DNA of 64,000 bases from Cunninghamia lanceolata (Eukaryota; Streptophyta; Pinopsida; Cupressales; Cupressaceae): the NCBI GenBank assembly GCA_027924645.1, contig BSBN01000445.1, positions 7,423,001-7,487,000 on the forward strand, written 5' to 3'. A model generated the notes under the pieces. The model searched no databases and was not told the DNA's origin. It worked only from the letters and a program-made list of their open reading frames with translations. This document shows positions 35,791 through 47,454 of this stretch, in pieces (the stretch's first letter is position 1; the number at the start of each line of letters is the position of its first letter). A program made the translations under genes and the position numbers.

Positions 35791-38225
35791 TGTCATCTAG
35801 GTGTCGAGTGTGAATGATAATGGAAATAAGTTGGTTGCTCTGCCGAATAAGAATTTATAAATCTTCACTAATCCTTTCCCTAAACATACTAAAAACAATA
35901 TGGTGGAATAAGGTTTAATGGAAGTAGACGAGGATGATTACTTGGACTATGATAATATCTTGGGAATGATTGAAGTAGATAAGAAACAAGTGGATAATCC
36001 ATCTCATCCATGAAGAAACAAAATTTATGCTGAGGTTCCTCCTCCTTATATGGATCAGGAGATAATCAAAATGCATCAGAAAAGCAAGAACAACAATCGA
36101 TACAGATGAGTAAAATGGTACAGGATGATTCTCGTTACCATTCCAGAAAGAGTTAATGAAAACTTACTAAAAATTAGAAAAGAGAAAGATGACAAGCAAC
36201 AGTAAAAAATAATAGTGGTTCTCCCCCTCACAAGAAACAAAAAGTCTGATTTCAACAAGAATTTGAGAAACAAGCATCATATGATAACAAAAGAATCTTT
36301 CATAAGAACCACTCAAATTTTGTATTAAATATTATCGAACACCTCTCCAAGAGGTTTGTGAGCTCCAAGATATAATATGAAGACCTTACAGGTAAGTATC
36401 TCTAAACCTTTATCTCTCTCGTGATGTGCTTCCCCCGTGATGTGTTATATGTTGTTTAGGCCTCCTGGGATGACCTCAGATTCTCCCGTAAGGTACGGAA
36501 TACCAAGAGACCACCTCTGTTGTAACCTTCTTCTATTTGTATCATCATTCTTTTAAATTGCATCTCTTTGATTTCATCATTGAGTGTTGTGTCTTATGGA
36601 CATAGCGTTGCGGTTGGTGACTTGGGGGCACCCTCCTACATGACTGTCCTTAAGACACTTGTTTCTCCTCTCTTATTTATTATTTCCCTTCCTCTAGTGT
36701 TTCCATCTAGTGGGCGGATGATGAAAAAAACATTTACACTGATGCAGACCTAGTGTCCCTTTCGAGAGCAATCAAAAATTGGACTTAGTTCCTAATATGA
36801 CGATGGGGTTGTATATCGTATCTGATGCTTGGCTAGTGGAAGCACTCGTGCTTTTTGCATAGTAAATTTAATGATGTTTCTATGGCATTTACAAACCTTA
36901 ACAATACTACTGCTCTATGCACCTTTGTTTGTCTTTGAATCTAGCCCTGGCGGTACTCGATTCAGAGAACTTCATGATATAGCCCTACGGTTATCCTTGA
37001 ATTCTACATTTGTTGTATAACCTTGGCTCTTTGTGTGGTTAATCATATGCATTGATGTTGTTGTTTATCATGATCTTGTAGACACTAACATGTTTCTTGC
37101 AGGGATGTGTTTGGGGGAACATTTGGTGATCATAAAGTACATGTCACCTCTAGGGGGCATGGGCTTTGCGAAAGTCAGTGTTCCCCTGTGTGTTTTCTTC
37201 CTACCTTAATATGCTTGATATCAATACCTAATATTAGTGAATGCTTCTGGATTAAACTGTGTCTATTTTTGATTAAAAAATAGACATAGTTTAATCCAGA
37301 AGCATTCAATAATATTATCATGGACTGTGGAAAACTCATGCCTACTATCAATACCTAATATCAAACACCTTAAGGTGGGGGCATATATAAGGTAAGATGT
37401 CTGCTATAGATTTTAGCAATGTGTTTGACCTTAGGTGCAAAGACCTACACGATGAGTACATAATGCATCCTAAGTTTGTTTGCAATAAATCAATCAATCA
37501 TGTAAGCCCTCTACGGAGGTGGGATATCATGTATATCCTTTTTATCTTAAGCCCTCTGTGGAGGCAGGGATGGTGTATTTCTTGGAGAAGATTGCATCAT
37601 CCTATCATTTTCAAAATTCCTCTGCGGAGGCGGAGAACAGTTCTGTGACTAACTCAACCCCTAAGTGTGTCTTCGACAATTGTTGTGGCAAAGCCCAATT
37701 GTCAGTGTGTGCCTATAATGTGTCTGAGATGGTGTTGGACCTAGAAATAGGTACACTCCATCACTTGTCTATTGTGTTTTTTCCGTGTCTTCAAGTGTGT
37801 GTGTTTTGGCATGTTTGTTGCCCCATATGCAATATAAAGATCAACACCTTAGGGTTGTGCTTCCTATATTTTCGAAAGGTTTTGTGTGTCTTGCATGTGT
37901 GTTGCCCATATATACAAAGACTTGCACGATGAGTTCATCATGTATTATGGGAGGTTTGTTTACTTTCCAGTACTTGCATTTGCATGTCACATATATGAAA
38001 GAAAAAGAAAAGAAAAGACATCATATTTGTCTTCCATGCATTAATGTGTCTTCCATGCATTGACTTCCTTCTCCATGTTTTGCGTGACTGTAACTGTCTT
38101 CTCTGCCTTTTACATGCCTATTACTATTTTCTATGTGATTGGCATGTCTTCTCTATACTTGATGTGTTTGTTGTGTTTGTGACCTTACTTTAATGCATGT
38201 ATTGGCCTTGTGTTTATACATACAT
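35791..38225 (+). other. 3' non-coding part of element B
   Basis: 2.4 kb where pol would be in a complete element. I see no pol motif. It contains a long foldback (37233-37313), three near-palindromic CCTCTGNGGAGG-type sites (37507, 37552, 37619), and T/G-rich sequence around 38040-38220. Short frames here are not supported as genes. Confidence 0.65.
37219..37361. repeat. Foldback insertion flanked by a 16-bp direct repeat
   Basis: Arms 37233-37270 and 37276-37313 are 38 bp, complementary with two mismatches around a 5-base loop. TATCAATACCTAATAT at 37219-37234 recurs at 37346-37361. The long stem with a tiny loop suggests a local template-switch event or a small foldback element. Confidence 0.75.
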
Positions 38226-38241
38226 TAAAGTGGGGGCTAAA
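38226..38241 (+). other. Polypurine tract of element B
   Basis: AAAGTGGGGGCTAAA ends one base before or at the start of the 3' LTR (TGTAATGTC at 38242). Confidence 0.75.
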
Positions 38242-39491
38242 TGTAATGTCATAAAATGTCCCCTTGGGGGCTTTTCCCTCTTAAGGTTTAGCTCTTGGGT
38301 ATTTTGCATGCATTTAGGACATCTTACTTCATAATTTGGCATCCCGATGGAATGAACCCTAGGTAACATGACAAATGGGACCTAGAAGGACCCCTTGAGC
38401 TGTACCCTACCCAAAATAGGGGGGAGGACTTGGGCACCTGCACCCTAGTCCTACCCTATTTTAAGGCAGCCCCAATTTCTGAGTGTTAGTTTATGACCAT
38501 TATTTGGGTCCTTTGCCAACACGGTAAGTTTGAATTACAAAAATCTTGGTGGGAGTGTTTGTAGTTTCATATAAAAGCATGTTTAGGCATTCATTTGTAA
38601 ACTAGATGGTAATTGTGATGTTCAAGCATTCTCAAGGTGATTCAGGGATTTCATTGTGTTGCAAGAGCATATTTGTGTGGTTTATGTGTTTGTATTTGTC
38701 GATTTGAGCATCCATTTCATCATGGAATGAAGAGCATCATCCTCCCATGATATATTCACTACAAGGTGACATTATATTGTAATTTCATCATCATTTCCTT
38801 TAGTTTTTACCTCTTCCTCACAAGGGTACACACTCTCTATCTAACAACAATGTTTGGAAACTTAAGTGTCCTCCAGGGCTTGACTGAGGCAAGCCTCTAA
38901 ACACTACAACCCCCTCCCAAAGTCTTGTGATTGCAGGTTACAGGTGTCACATTTGGGAAAAGTGAAGTTGTAGGAAGGATTAGCAGGCATCCAAGATTTT
39001 GGATTTGAAGACAAGTAGGACACCGGAGCATTTCTAGGACTTGGACAATCTCTCTAGTGTCCTTTGTAGCTAAATTTATGCAAATAGGAGTTACAGTGTT
39101 GATCAGTGTCAAAAGGAGGCCAGGATCCTGCAAAGAAACTGATACCTTGGACTTGGGCACCCACTCCAGTTTCCTCGACTATTCTGCCTTGGAACCCTGA
39201 AAATAGGTACTCTATGATTTGATATTTTACTTCCATCTACAAGATCTTTTTCTGTTATTTGTTAGTTTATTTTTGTATTTGCATAATTGGGGTTTTGATG
39301 GTCAATTGAGCATAAGAGAAGAGAAATTGATAATTAAATTCCCTAAGCCAAGCTTCCCTACATCTGATAGTGATCTAGGGTATGATAGTGAATTGCCACT
39401 CGACCCTAGATCCTTGAATGTATAGGGTGGAAGGAGGATTCAAACATCTAAGACACTAAACATTAAACAAATCCCAAGTTTACCCTAAACA
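38242..39491 (+). repeat. 3' LTR of element B
   Basis: 1250 bp from TGTAATGTC to CCCTAAACA, followed by the TCACC duplication. It matches the 5' LTR, with scattered differences. Confidence 0.88.
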
Positions 39492-39496
39492 TCACC

Positions 39497-39914
39497 AGAT
39501 GGGGAACATTTTGGATTGTCCTTTAGGCTTGATTTCCAATGCATAGACAATATTGTTCAGTATGATTCTCTTTTTTTAGGTTTGAATATTTCTCATAAGC
39601 ATGCAATCAAATGTTTGAAAATCCAGGGAGACTCTGAACTTGTGGTGCAACAAGTTAGAAGTGTTTATGTAGCCAAAGACAATAGGTTGAGAGAATACAT
39701 GAATGCAGTGTGGGACACATTAGAATTATTTAATTCTATCAACATCAAATGGATTGAAAGGTATGATAATGAAGAGGTAGATACTCTAGCTATAGCAGCC
39801 TCCAAATTTAACTTGCAATATGCCTTTTCTCTTTCCAGTCATGTTGAAGTTCTCACAAGGCCCACCATTCCTGATGACATCTACAAATGGCAAGTATTTA
39901 ATGATAGAAATTAG
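39497..39914 (+). pseudogene. Element C extra RNase H, second part
   Basis: Continues the domain cut at 31259: FRLDFQCIDNIVQYDSLFLG, then KIQGDSELVVQQVRS (third catalytic Asp kept) and EEVDTLAIAASKF (last Asp kept). When one copy of TCACC is left out, the frame runs across the junction without a shift. The expected AEYEA is VQYDS, so the catalytic Glu is also in doubt. Confidence 0.85.
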
Positions 39915-40457
39915 ATTTATAGGTTCCTAAATTGTGTGGATGAGTTTGATAATTAATTAATAGATTTGTGGCCTATGGTGGAAATTGAGGATGGCAAAGA
40001 GACCTTATTTGGTAGTAAAGTGGTATAGCTGAAGACAAACACAATTCTTAAAAGGATTGTGACAATGAAAGAATGTTTGATAATGTAGATCATTGGAAAA
40101 AGCAAAGGCAAACCAATTGAAGAAGATAGTGTTGAAGGTGTGAACCTAGGAACTAAGGTAGCTCCTAGGATGATTTAGATTAGTAAGAAGTTGAAACCAA
40201 ATGAGAACAAATAATGATTACATTGTTGAAAAGGTTCAAGAAATGTTTTGCATGGTCTTATAACGAGCTCAAGGCCTATATGGAAGACTTATTTTAGAAC
40301 ACCATTCCCCTATAGCCTAATGCAAAACCTTTCTAGTAGAAATAAAGATGAATTAACCCTAATCTTGCTCCTCAAATGCAAAAAGAATTAACAAAGATGA
40401 AATAAGGTAGCATCATCAAATCTATTAGACATTTAGAGTGGGTATCCAACTTGGTTC
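39915..40457 (+). pseudogene. Element C linker and start of reverse transcriptase
   Basis: After the RNase H come decayed pieces of the stretch that precedes RT in element E: a motif like VFAWSYNELKAYMEDL near 40250, NPNLAPQMQKELTKMK near 40360 and WVSNLVL at about 40440. The RT is cut at 40457 by the LTR of element D and does not resume within the window. Confidence 0.65.
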
Positions 40458-42355
40458 TGTTATAGATTAAAATGTGTACACTAGCATTTTACACCTAGTT
40501 TAGCACTTGGTTGGACCTAAAATGTTACCTTTGTTAATCAAGACCTATATTAACACATTTTGAGTATAAAATGATAAAATATTGATCTTGATGAATAAAC
40601 CTGACAAAATAAACTTAGGACTAGCCTAAGCTCACAACATTAGACACTCCTCAAAGTTTGTGAGGCTAGAGGACCAGGGCACCTAAGCACCCTAATCCTA
40701 GGTGGGTCCTTCATCCCCTCTCTTGTGGTGTTGGCTTAAAACACCTCCCTAGTTTGTACATGTCAGCCCAATTTGGTTTGATTCATTGTTTGTGAGTGAG
40801 AATGCATATATAAAAGTGTTTTACAATTCATTTTACACCTAGATGAAGAATGCAAGATTAGAATTTGCTCACATGTTTGATCTTCTATGCTCTAGTGCTC
40901 TTCATGCTTGGAATTACTATCTACTTGTGGATGTTATGAAGCTTTTTTGTAGGTCTTGAAGGAAGTTTCAAGCCTTCTCCATCACTCTCCTTGTTGGTGC
41001 ATGATCTTGAGTTATCTCCATAAACTAGTGTTTCACATCTTGTGGTAATCATCATCATTTCCATTCATTCTTTCAACGTATATTGTTGATCTAGCCTCTA
41101 CCCTCCTAGTGCATGCACTCTTGGATCTAATCATAGTTGTAGTGGAGGTGGAAACTATTATAGAGTAAAATGTGTGCACTAGCATTTTACACCTTGTTTA
41201 ACACCTAGTTAGACCTAAAATGTTACCTTTGTTAATTAAGACCTATTTTAACCCATTTTTGAATATAAAATGATAAAATATTGATCTTGATGAATAAACC
41301 TAATGGAATAAACCTAAGCCCATGACATTTGACACTCCTTGGAGTTTGTGGGCCTAAAGAACTAGGGTACCCAAGCGCCTTGGTCCCAGATGGGTTCTGT
41401 AGCCCCTCTCTTGCGGTGTCAGCTTATAGCACCTCCTTAGTTTGTATATGTTGGCCCCATTTGGTTTTAATCATCATTTGTGAATGGGAATGCATATATA
41501 AAGGAGCTTTACAATTCATTTTATATTAATATTCCTAATGCAAAATTAGAGTTTGCTCACATGTTTTGATCTTCTATGCTAAAGTCCTCTTCATAATTGG
41601 AATTGCTATCTATTTGTGGATGTTATGAAGTTTTTTTTTAGGTCCTAAAGGAAGTTTCAAGCCCTCTCATCAGTCTCTTTATTGGTGCATGATCTTGACT
41701 TATCTCCATCAACTAGGGTTTCACATCTTATGGTAATCATTATCATTTTCACTAATATTTCTATCATACATTGTTGATCTGGCCTCTGCCCTCCTAGGGT
41801 GAACACTCTTGGATCTAATCATCACTGTAGTGAAGGTGAAAACACTAACACAAGGTTTGACTAAGGCAATCCCTTATACACAACACAACCTTTTCCTCTT
41901 TTCTTGTGTGCAGGTTAGAGATACAGGTTTTTGAAGAGAAGATCCAAGAAGAAGAAAGAGTTAGTAGGTACATGTCTGAAAAAACTTGAGATTATACTAA
42001 ACCCTAATTAGGGTCTAGTGTGCTTGAACACCCTAGTCTTTGGTGCCTCCACATTTAGATCTAGGTTCTACTCTACTTCCTAATCTCTATTGTGCTTTTA
42101 GATTTCTGATGTCTATTTCTAATAGTTAGTTATTAGCAGATCTTTGTCATTTAGGGTTTGGTCACTTACCATAGTTTGCTTGCTAGATCTTGGTTGAATT
42201 TGGTTGACTCTTTTCTATGAAAAAAAGCGTATAACCCTTGTAGTTTGGATCTCCTTCATGGGTAGAAGCTAAGCTTGGTTTGTGCCCTAATGTTTGTAGA
42301 AAAGGGTTTGACCCAGTTTAACTTCTTAGGCTAGATCACTCTTTTCTACTTAACA
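40458..42355 (+). repeat. 5' LTR of element D, with internal duplication
   Basis: It starts TGTTATAGATTAAAATGTG within the RT of C and ends CTACTTAACA before a primer site. A unit of about 698 bp is present twice in tandem (40460-41157 and 41158 to about 41850). Length of 1.9 kb is therefore inflated. Related in style to the element B LTR. Confidence 0.75.
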
Positions 42356-42358
42356 TTT

Positions 42359-42371
42359 TGGTGAACCTGAC
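42359..42371 (+). other. Primer binding site of element D
   Basis: TGGTGAACCTGAC lies three bases after the LTR end, like the site of element B. It shows D is on the plus strand. Confidence 0.65.
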
Positions 42372-42744
42372 TTGTCTTGCACTTTTGCATCCTTCTTCTT
42401 TCAGATCTCAGTTATTTACTACCCTAGATCTGATTGGGATTGAGTTCATTAATCATTTTGCATACATACATAGTTAATTTTTGCATAGTTTCAAAACTAG
42501 GGTTTGTAAGAACCTTGCATTTCTAAAATATCTAGCTAGTTTTCAGGCTAGGGTTTGTAGTTTGTGAGTTGTTTTAGATCTTGTTTCATTTTTAACTTGT
42601 TTAAACTATTTCCATTTTTTGTACCTTTTCATTCTTCATGTTTAAAACATTCTTTCATCCTTGCATTTGAAATTTAGAAAGTAAATAATTCATTTTAGAT
42701 TTGGAAAAAAACCATATTTGTCACTTTGTTTGAATTTTATCATC
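42372..42744 (+). other. Leader of element D, left part
   Basis: AT-rich non-coding leader, cut by element E at 42745-42749 and resumed at 54147. Confidence 0.5.
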
Positions 42745-42749
42745 ATAGT
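42745..42749. repeat. Target-site duplication ATAGT of element E, left copy
   Basis: ATAGT directly precedes the LTR start at 42750 and recurs at 54142-54146 after the other LTR. Confidence 0.8.
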
Positions 42750-45213
42750 TGTTCACCCCTTTTTTCCTCTGACCAGAGCCAAATAGTCAACCTGGTATTT
42801 TCCTTGAAAATCCTTTGGAAAATGTTCCTATAAAACTTAAAGTGCCAAATTTCCTAGAAGTCTTGCCTAAAAAAAAAAGCCTTACCATTGGAAAGAGCTT
42901 GAAAAAATAGGTAGGTTTGCTTTTTACTTCACCCTGAAATTCGGCCAAATAAAGAAGTTATTAATGGTCAAAGTTTTGGTCAACATGCAATTCAAATGTA
43001 CATTTGGCGGGCTTGTAAATCCCTATCAGCCTTAGAAAATGTTGAAAAAGGGGAGTTTTATGCATTTTCTAAATGTATATTGGGCTCAAAAGGTGCATAT
43101 ACATTTAGGGAATCTTTCGCAGGTTCCCCGGGAATATTCCCGGTTTGTATATCGTTGATATACAAGGAAAGATGCAAGTGAACATACAAGGTATAATGTA
43201 CATCCATCGCATATTCCTCAAAGATTCCATGTTTGTATGTTTGCCGTTGTATTTTCAATATACAAGCAAATATACATTTGCTAAATGTGCAAGGCAAATA
43301 TGCATCGAAGATTCCCCAGAATATTCCGCGCTTGCATGGAAGGCTTGTTTTTTTGCTTTGTATGTTCACAATACACAAGAGGAAATATACAATGAGAAGA
43401 TACATTGCGGGCATATTCTGTTAAGATTCCTTGTTTGCATGTATGTGGGTTTGTATATTGTGTTTGCATATTTAACATACAAGGTGCAAATGTACATTTG
43501 CTACAGTGCCGCAAGGAAAATATACAAAGGCATTTGTATATCACCAATATACAAGAGGTGGGGCCCGCACATATACAAGGAGGATTGTATGTTTCGACAT
43601 ACAAAAGATCACGTGAATAGTGGCTTGTATATCGCACATATACAAGCAAATATACATTGGCGATATGCAAGCCGGATTTCAAATGAGTATCATTTTGGCT
43701 CATTCAGGCTTTAGGTCCGCCATGTTTGAAAGGTGTTTGTACGTTTTGACATACAAAGGAACATATACAAAGACACATGCAAGACGGGTTTCAAAAATGC
43801 TTCCAATCTGCTTCATAAAAGGTTTGGAATCTGTGGCTTGCATGTATGTGGTGCTTGTATATTGCGATGTACAATTCAGAATATACATGAGAAGGTGATA
43901 CAAGCTGGACCCGACAAAACAATGAAATGTAGCTAATGGTGTTTTGAGGTCCACAGCTTGTATTTTGCATATGCAGAAGAGGAGATACAAATGGTGGGGT
44001 CCACCAAGGTAGGCACATTGTATATATTTTTCTGCTTGTATGTTCGCTTGCACATTTCAAAGATGCAAGGTCAGATACAAGTTAACATACAAGTGGTAGG
44101 GCCCGCATATACAAGGGAGCTTGTATGTATATGCAATTTTGAAAATACAAAGGATATACAGGGGCCGATATGCAAAGCGCCATGTATGTGCTAAGGAGTT
44201 GTAGAATGAATTTTTGAATGTCGATTCAGGCGCCAAGATGCAACGATATACACACACATGCAAAAGTGATGTATACAGGCAGTTGACCAGAACTTTGACC
44301 GCCTATATCTTCCCCATTTCAGTGAATTTTGACATGCTGTAAGAGGCAAAGATGCATGTTTTTGTCCCATCTTTCTTTTGGCATGGTTTTTAGGAGCTTT
44401 TGTCACTTTTTAATTTTTAGATCTGGAAATGCATATTTTAGCGACTACTTTCAGCAGATGATGATATTCTTGGGGCATTCATTGCTACACCATGATGAGG
44501 TAGTTCACATTAAAGGTAAAAGATATCCCTCCACCACCATGTTTCAGATATCTATGTGTTCACTGTTGAAGATAACCACGCAGTTGCTTGCATTCAAGAC
44601 CCAAAATATCCCCTACCTGCCTAACGCCAAATATTTAACGCCATGGGTAGATATTTTCTAAGACAGCTCTTAGAGCACATTTTTTGTAACCGACTTAGGA
44701 TAATTTGGAATGCTATATATATGCATTCAAATCTTGTAAATAGGGTTGGAAATTTTTTGGCATCCTGGTCTTTCTGTTTCCAAACAGAGTTTTCATATAC
44801 TATAACCTTGCCTCTCTATCAAATATATGCAAGTTATTTTTACCTCTTTACTAATTTTTCTGGTTCTATGTGAATCTATATATGGTTTGTCTGTGAATGT
44901 TGTATTCCTCTCAATCATATTACTTCTCGCGTCTGCTAGGGTCATCTAACCTATGTATGCCTACTTGCCATATTCTAATTATGTTGTGCATCCTTCAGTT
45001 ATGTGGAAGTTTCTTTAAATCTATCTGGTGTATCACCCTTTTATGTTTTCAAGATTTTATTCATTTTTGTTACAAGCATTCTCTCTCCCCTTTCCCCCAA
45101 AATTTAGTTTTTTTCAAGTGATAGCTAGACAAGGAAGCTGGCCTTCTCCGGAGGTTTGATCTCATTTAGCAAAGTCCCACACTTAGAGATCAATCCCATG
45201 TTATTCCAGTTTG
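42750..45213 (+). repeat. Left LTR of element E, truncated at its right end
   Basis: It starts TGTTCACCCC and matches 51247-53751 to the phrase TTATTCCAGTTTG, then stops abruptly at 45213, about 12 bp before the gag ATG. The last part of the LTR, any primer site and the leader are missing. It contains a field of short hairpins at 43140-44280. Confidence 0.85.
43140..44280. repeat. Field of TTGTATAT/ATATACAA hairpins, left LTR
   Basis: Perfect or near-perfect short inverted repeats: 43145-43165 (9-bp arms, 3-base loop), 43534-43554, 43585-43604 (8-bp arms, TTCG loop), 43624-43646 (9-bp arms, 5-base loop), 43736-43755. Many single CTTGTA or TACAAG words lie in between. Overlapping open frames on both strands here (up to 189 aa) follow from this composition. 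Confidence 0.8.
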
Positions 45214-45224
45214 ATGTTATACCC

Positions 45225-45774
45225 ATGGCAGCTTTGAAGAATCTGCCCTATTTCACAAGGGAAAATCAAACTACCCCTATTGAGCACATCAGAGACATAT
45301 CATCTCTGTGTGGTGTACATCATGTTACTTAAGAGAATGTAGCCATCAAGCTGCTGGCTGCCTCATTCAAAGGGAAAGCATTGCAGTGGTTCAGGAGTCT
45401 ACCAGTGCAAAATATAGGAACTTGGGATGATCTAGGAGAAAAATTAAATAAGCAATTTCAAGAAAAATCAGATAATCTATCATTGGTCGAACAGATGACC
45501 ACCATAAAGAGAGCTCCGCAGGAGCAAATGATGGATTTCAACTTTAGATTTCAGAAGACATGGGATAGAATTCCTGCCATGGTAAGACCTCCAGCTGAAT
45601 ATGCATTCTTGTATTTTTTAAAAGCCCTAAATAGTAATGTTTCAGTAATGATTCAATTATTAGGAGGTAATAGTTTACCAGATGCTTATGAATTAGCTAT
45701 TAGGGCAGAGAATAATCTGATTCAGGCTGGAAAAATAGCACCTAGACCGCCAATGCCTATCTTTCTTGAGATTT
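45225..45774 (+). pseudogene. Element E gag core
   Basis: From ATG 45225 it reads MAALKNLPYF and includes NQTTPIEHIRDISSLCGVHH, a TAA stop at 45332, then ALQWFRSLPVQNIGTWDDLG and NKQFQEKSDNLSLVEQM, the pattern of plant Gypsy gag proteins. The frame from 45381 is open to a TAG at 45774. The start sits almost directly on the truncated LTR. Confidence 0.85.
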
Positions 45775-46295
45775 AGGCTTCAATACCATTGCCAATCCCA
45801 TATTTTGCCCCTTTACCTACTATAGCGGCAGTACCAAGTACTGCCAATCCTAAGCATGCTGCTTCTAGCTCATCTCAAGAGTTGAAAGAGATTAAAAATA
45901 GTCAGCAGAAAATAGAAAATATTTTGCAAACTTTTGGCAATGAGCTAGTGAGCATTAAAAAATAGCAATCCCAAAGTAGGCAATCTTACTAGTCACAACC
46001 TCAAGGGCAAAATCATTAGCCATATCAAGGCCAAAATTAGCCTTATCAAGCTAATAGGCCTCCATATCAAAGTAACTACCAAGGAGCTAGACATAATATA
46101 AATCAAAGGCCTTTTCAACCTTATAATCCAACACCTATTAACATAGTAAGGGACCTTGTCCCTACTCAGAACAATCTTGCAGCTGAGTATGAATGGACTC
46201 AAAACAATCTTGTAGCTGAGTACGAATGGTGGTATCCATGTAATCAGCCACACAGTCAAGCAACTTGTTCAAATGAAGTCATAAATTAGGCTTTA
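45775..46295 (+). pseudogene. Element E gag C-terminus with Gln-rich region and zinc knuckle
   Basis: The same frame continues with TAG stops at about 45963, 45988, 46015, 46036 and 46286, most standing where Gln repeats predict CAG. A 33-bp tandem duplication (46169-46231) encodes NNLAAEYEW twice. The knuckle-like CNQPHSQATC lies at 46239-46268. Confidence 0.75.
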
Positions 46296-47300
46296 ATGGT
46301 GCAAAATGTGGTAGCCTCACAGCCAAGTACACCAAATGATGGAGTTGTGCAACAACAGGAACAACCTCAGAGTGATTCTGCTTTCATGAATTGGCAAGAA
46401 GGTGAATTTTGTGGCATAAACATCGATAACACCTCAGTTGTAGCAAATACAAGAGCTAAGAAGAGGGGTTATGAGATTGAACAAGCAACAAATAAAGGAA
46501 AAGCGTTTGCTAATGTTCTTGCAACCTATATTCCCCATATTCTACAAAGAATCAACCCAGCAGCAGCAAGGGAGATGCCATGTTTGCAAGCAGAGGTCAC
46601 TGCTACAAAATCAAATCAAAAGGTGAGTGCCATTCCACCTTTCAATATTATTGAAAATATGAAAAAGATGAATGTGACAATGTCCATGTGGGATTCCCTA
46701 GGCATCCCTGGTCAAAAGAAAATGTTGCAGTCTGCTTTATCTGATTTGAAAGTATCCAATGATACAACTATTGACCCAAATAGGGCTGTCCTTACCAATT
46801 CCTCCAAGGATAACAGTAAACAGCCTAACAAAAGTGCCAATCCACTCCCATTTTATGTATCATTGATAATTGGAGACAAATTAGTTCATAATTGCATGGT
46901 GGATAGTGGAGCAAGTAGTTCTGTGATGCCTAAACAAATTATAGACCAATTAGGGCTCAAATACCAGCCTCTTGAGAAGGGTGTACTCCAATTAGATGGC
47001 ACAGCTGTTAATACTGTGGGTGTAATAAAAGACTTAGGTCTTACTCTACATACCTGTCCTAATGTTTCCATTTTCCAAGAGGTCTTCATTATTGATTTAC
47101 CTCCCTATTTTTCCATGTGCCTATCAAGAGAATTCACAGCCAAAATAGGAGGATATCTATCCTCTGACTGGTCCCACATGTTTTTCAGGACTAGATATGG
47201 CACCAAAGTAACTTTAAAATCTGAGTTACTTTCAAATCATCACATAGAGCCCTACACACCAAGTGTTGTCAATGCAAATTGCATTATTTCTGATGATCTT
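46296..47300 (+). pseudogene. Element E protease region
   Basis: In an open frame of 438 codons (46296-47612). The retropepsin active site CMVDSGASSSVMPKQIIDQL is at about 46895, with DSG intact, followed by GLTLHTCPN, EVFIIDLPPYFSMCLSREF, the flap and C-terminal part. It shares its frame with gag, apart from TAG stops, so gag and protease were one polyprotein. Confidence 0.85.
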
Positions 47301-47454
47301 GAATTAGTTGCTGCTCAAGAACTACAAGCTGAAAGCATACCAGAGGTACTCTTAAGGGAGTGGCCCTCAGAAAATGTTATAGATGATCCTGAGGCACATA
47401 TTCAAGAAAATGGTATGGGGTCTATATACTTCATGAGTCTGAAACAACGATTCC

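Larger units (their letters stand above)
31260..39491 (+). mobile_element. Element B: gag-only Ty3/Gypsy element, plus strand
   Basis: LTRs 31260-32507 and 38242-39491, primer site 32511, gag 33953-35790, a long non-coding 3' part, and a polypurine tract before the 3' LTR. Flanked by TCACC. No protease, RT, RNase H or integrase is seen, so it would need enzymes from another element (the class called TR-GAG). It split the extra RNase H of element C. Confidence 0.88.

Noticed and set aside
31260..39491. Complete autonomous Gypsy element
   Set aside because: No protease, RT, RNase H or integrase motif was found between gag and the 3' LTR.
43058..44263. Overlapping long frames on both strands (up to 189 aa) in the element E LTR
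   Set aside because: They follow from the palindromic TTGTAT/ATACAA composition, occur in both LTR copies, and show no domain. Not treated as genes.
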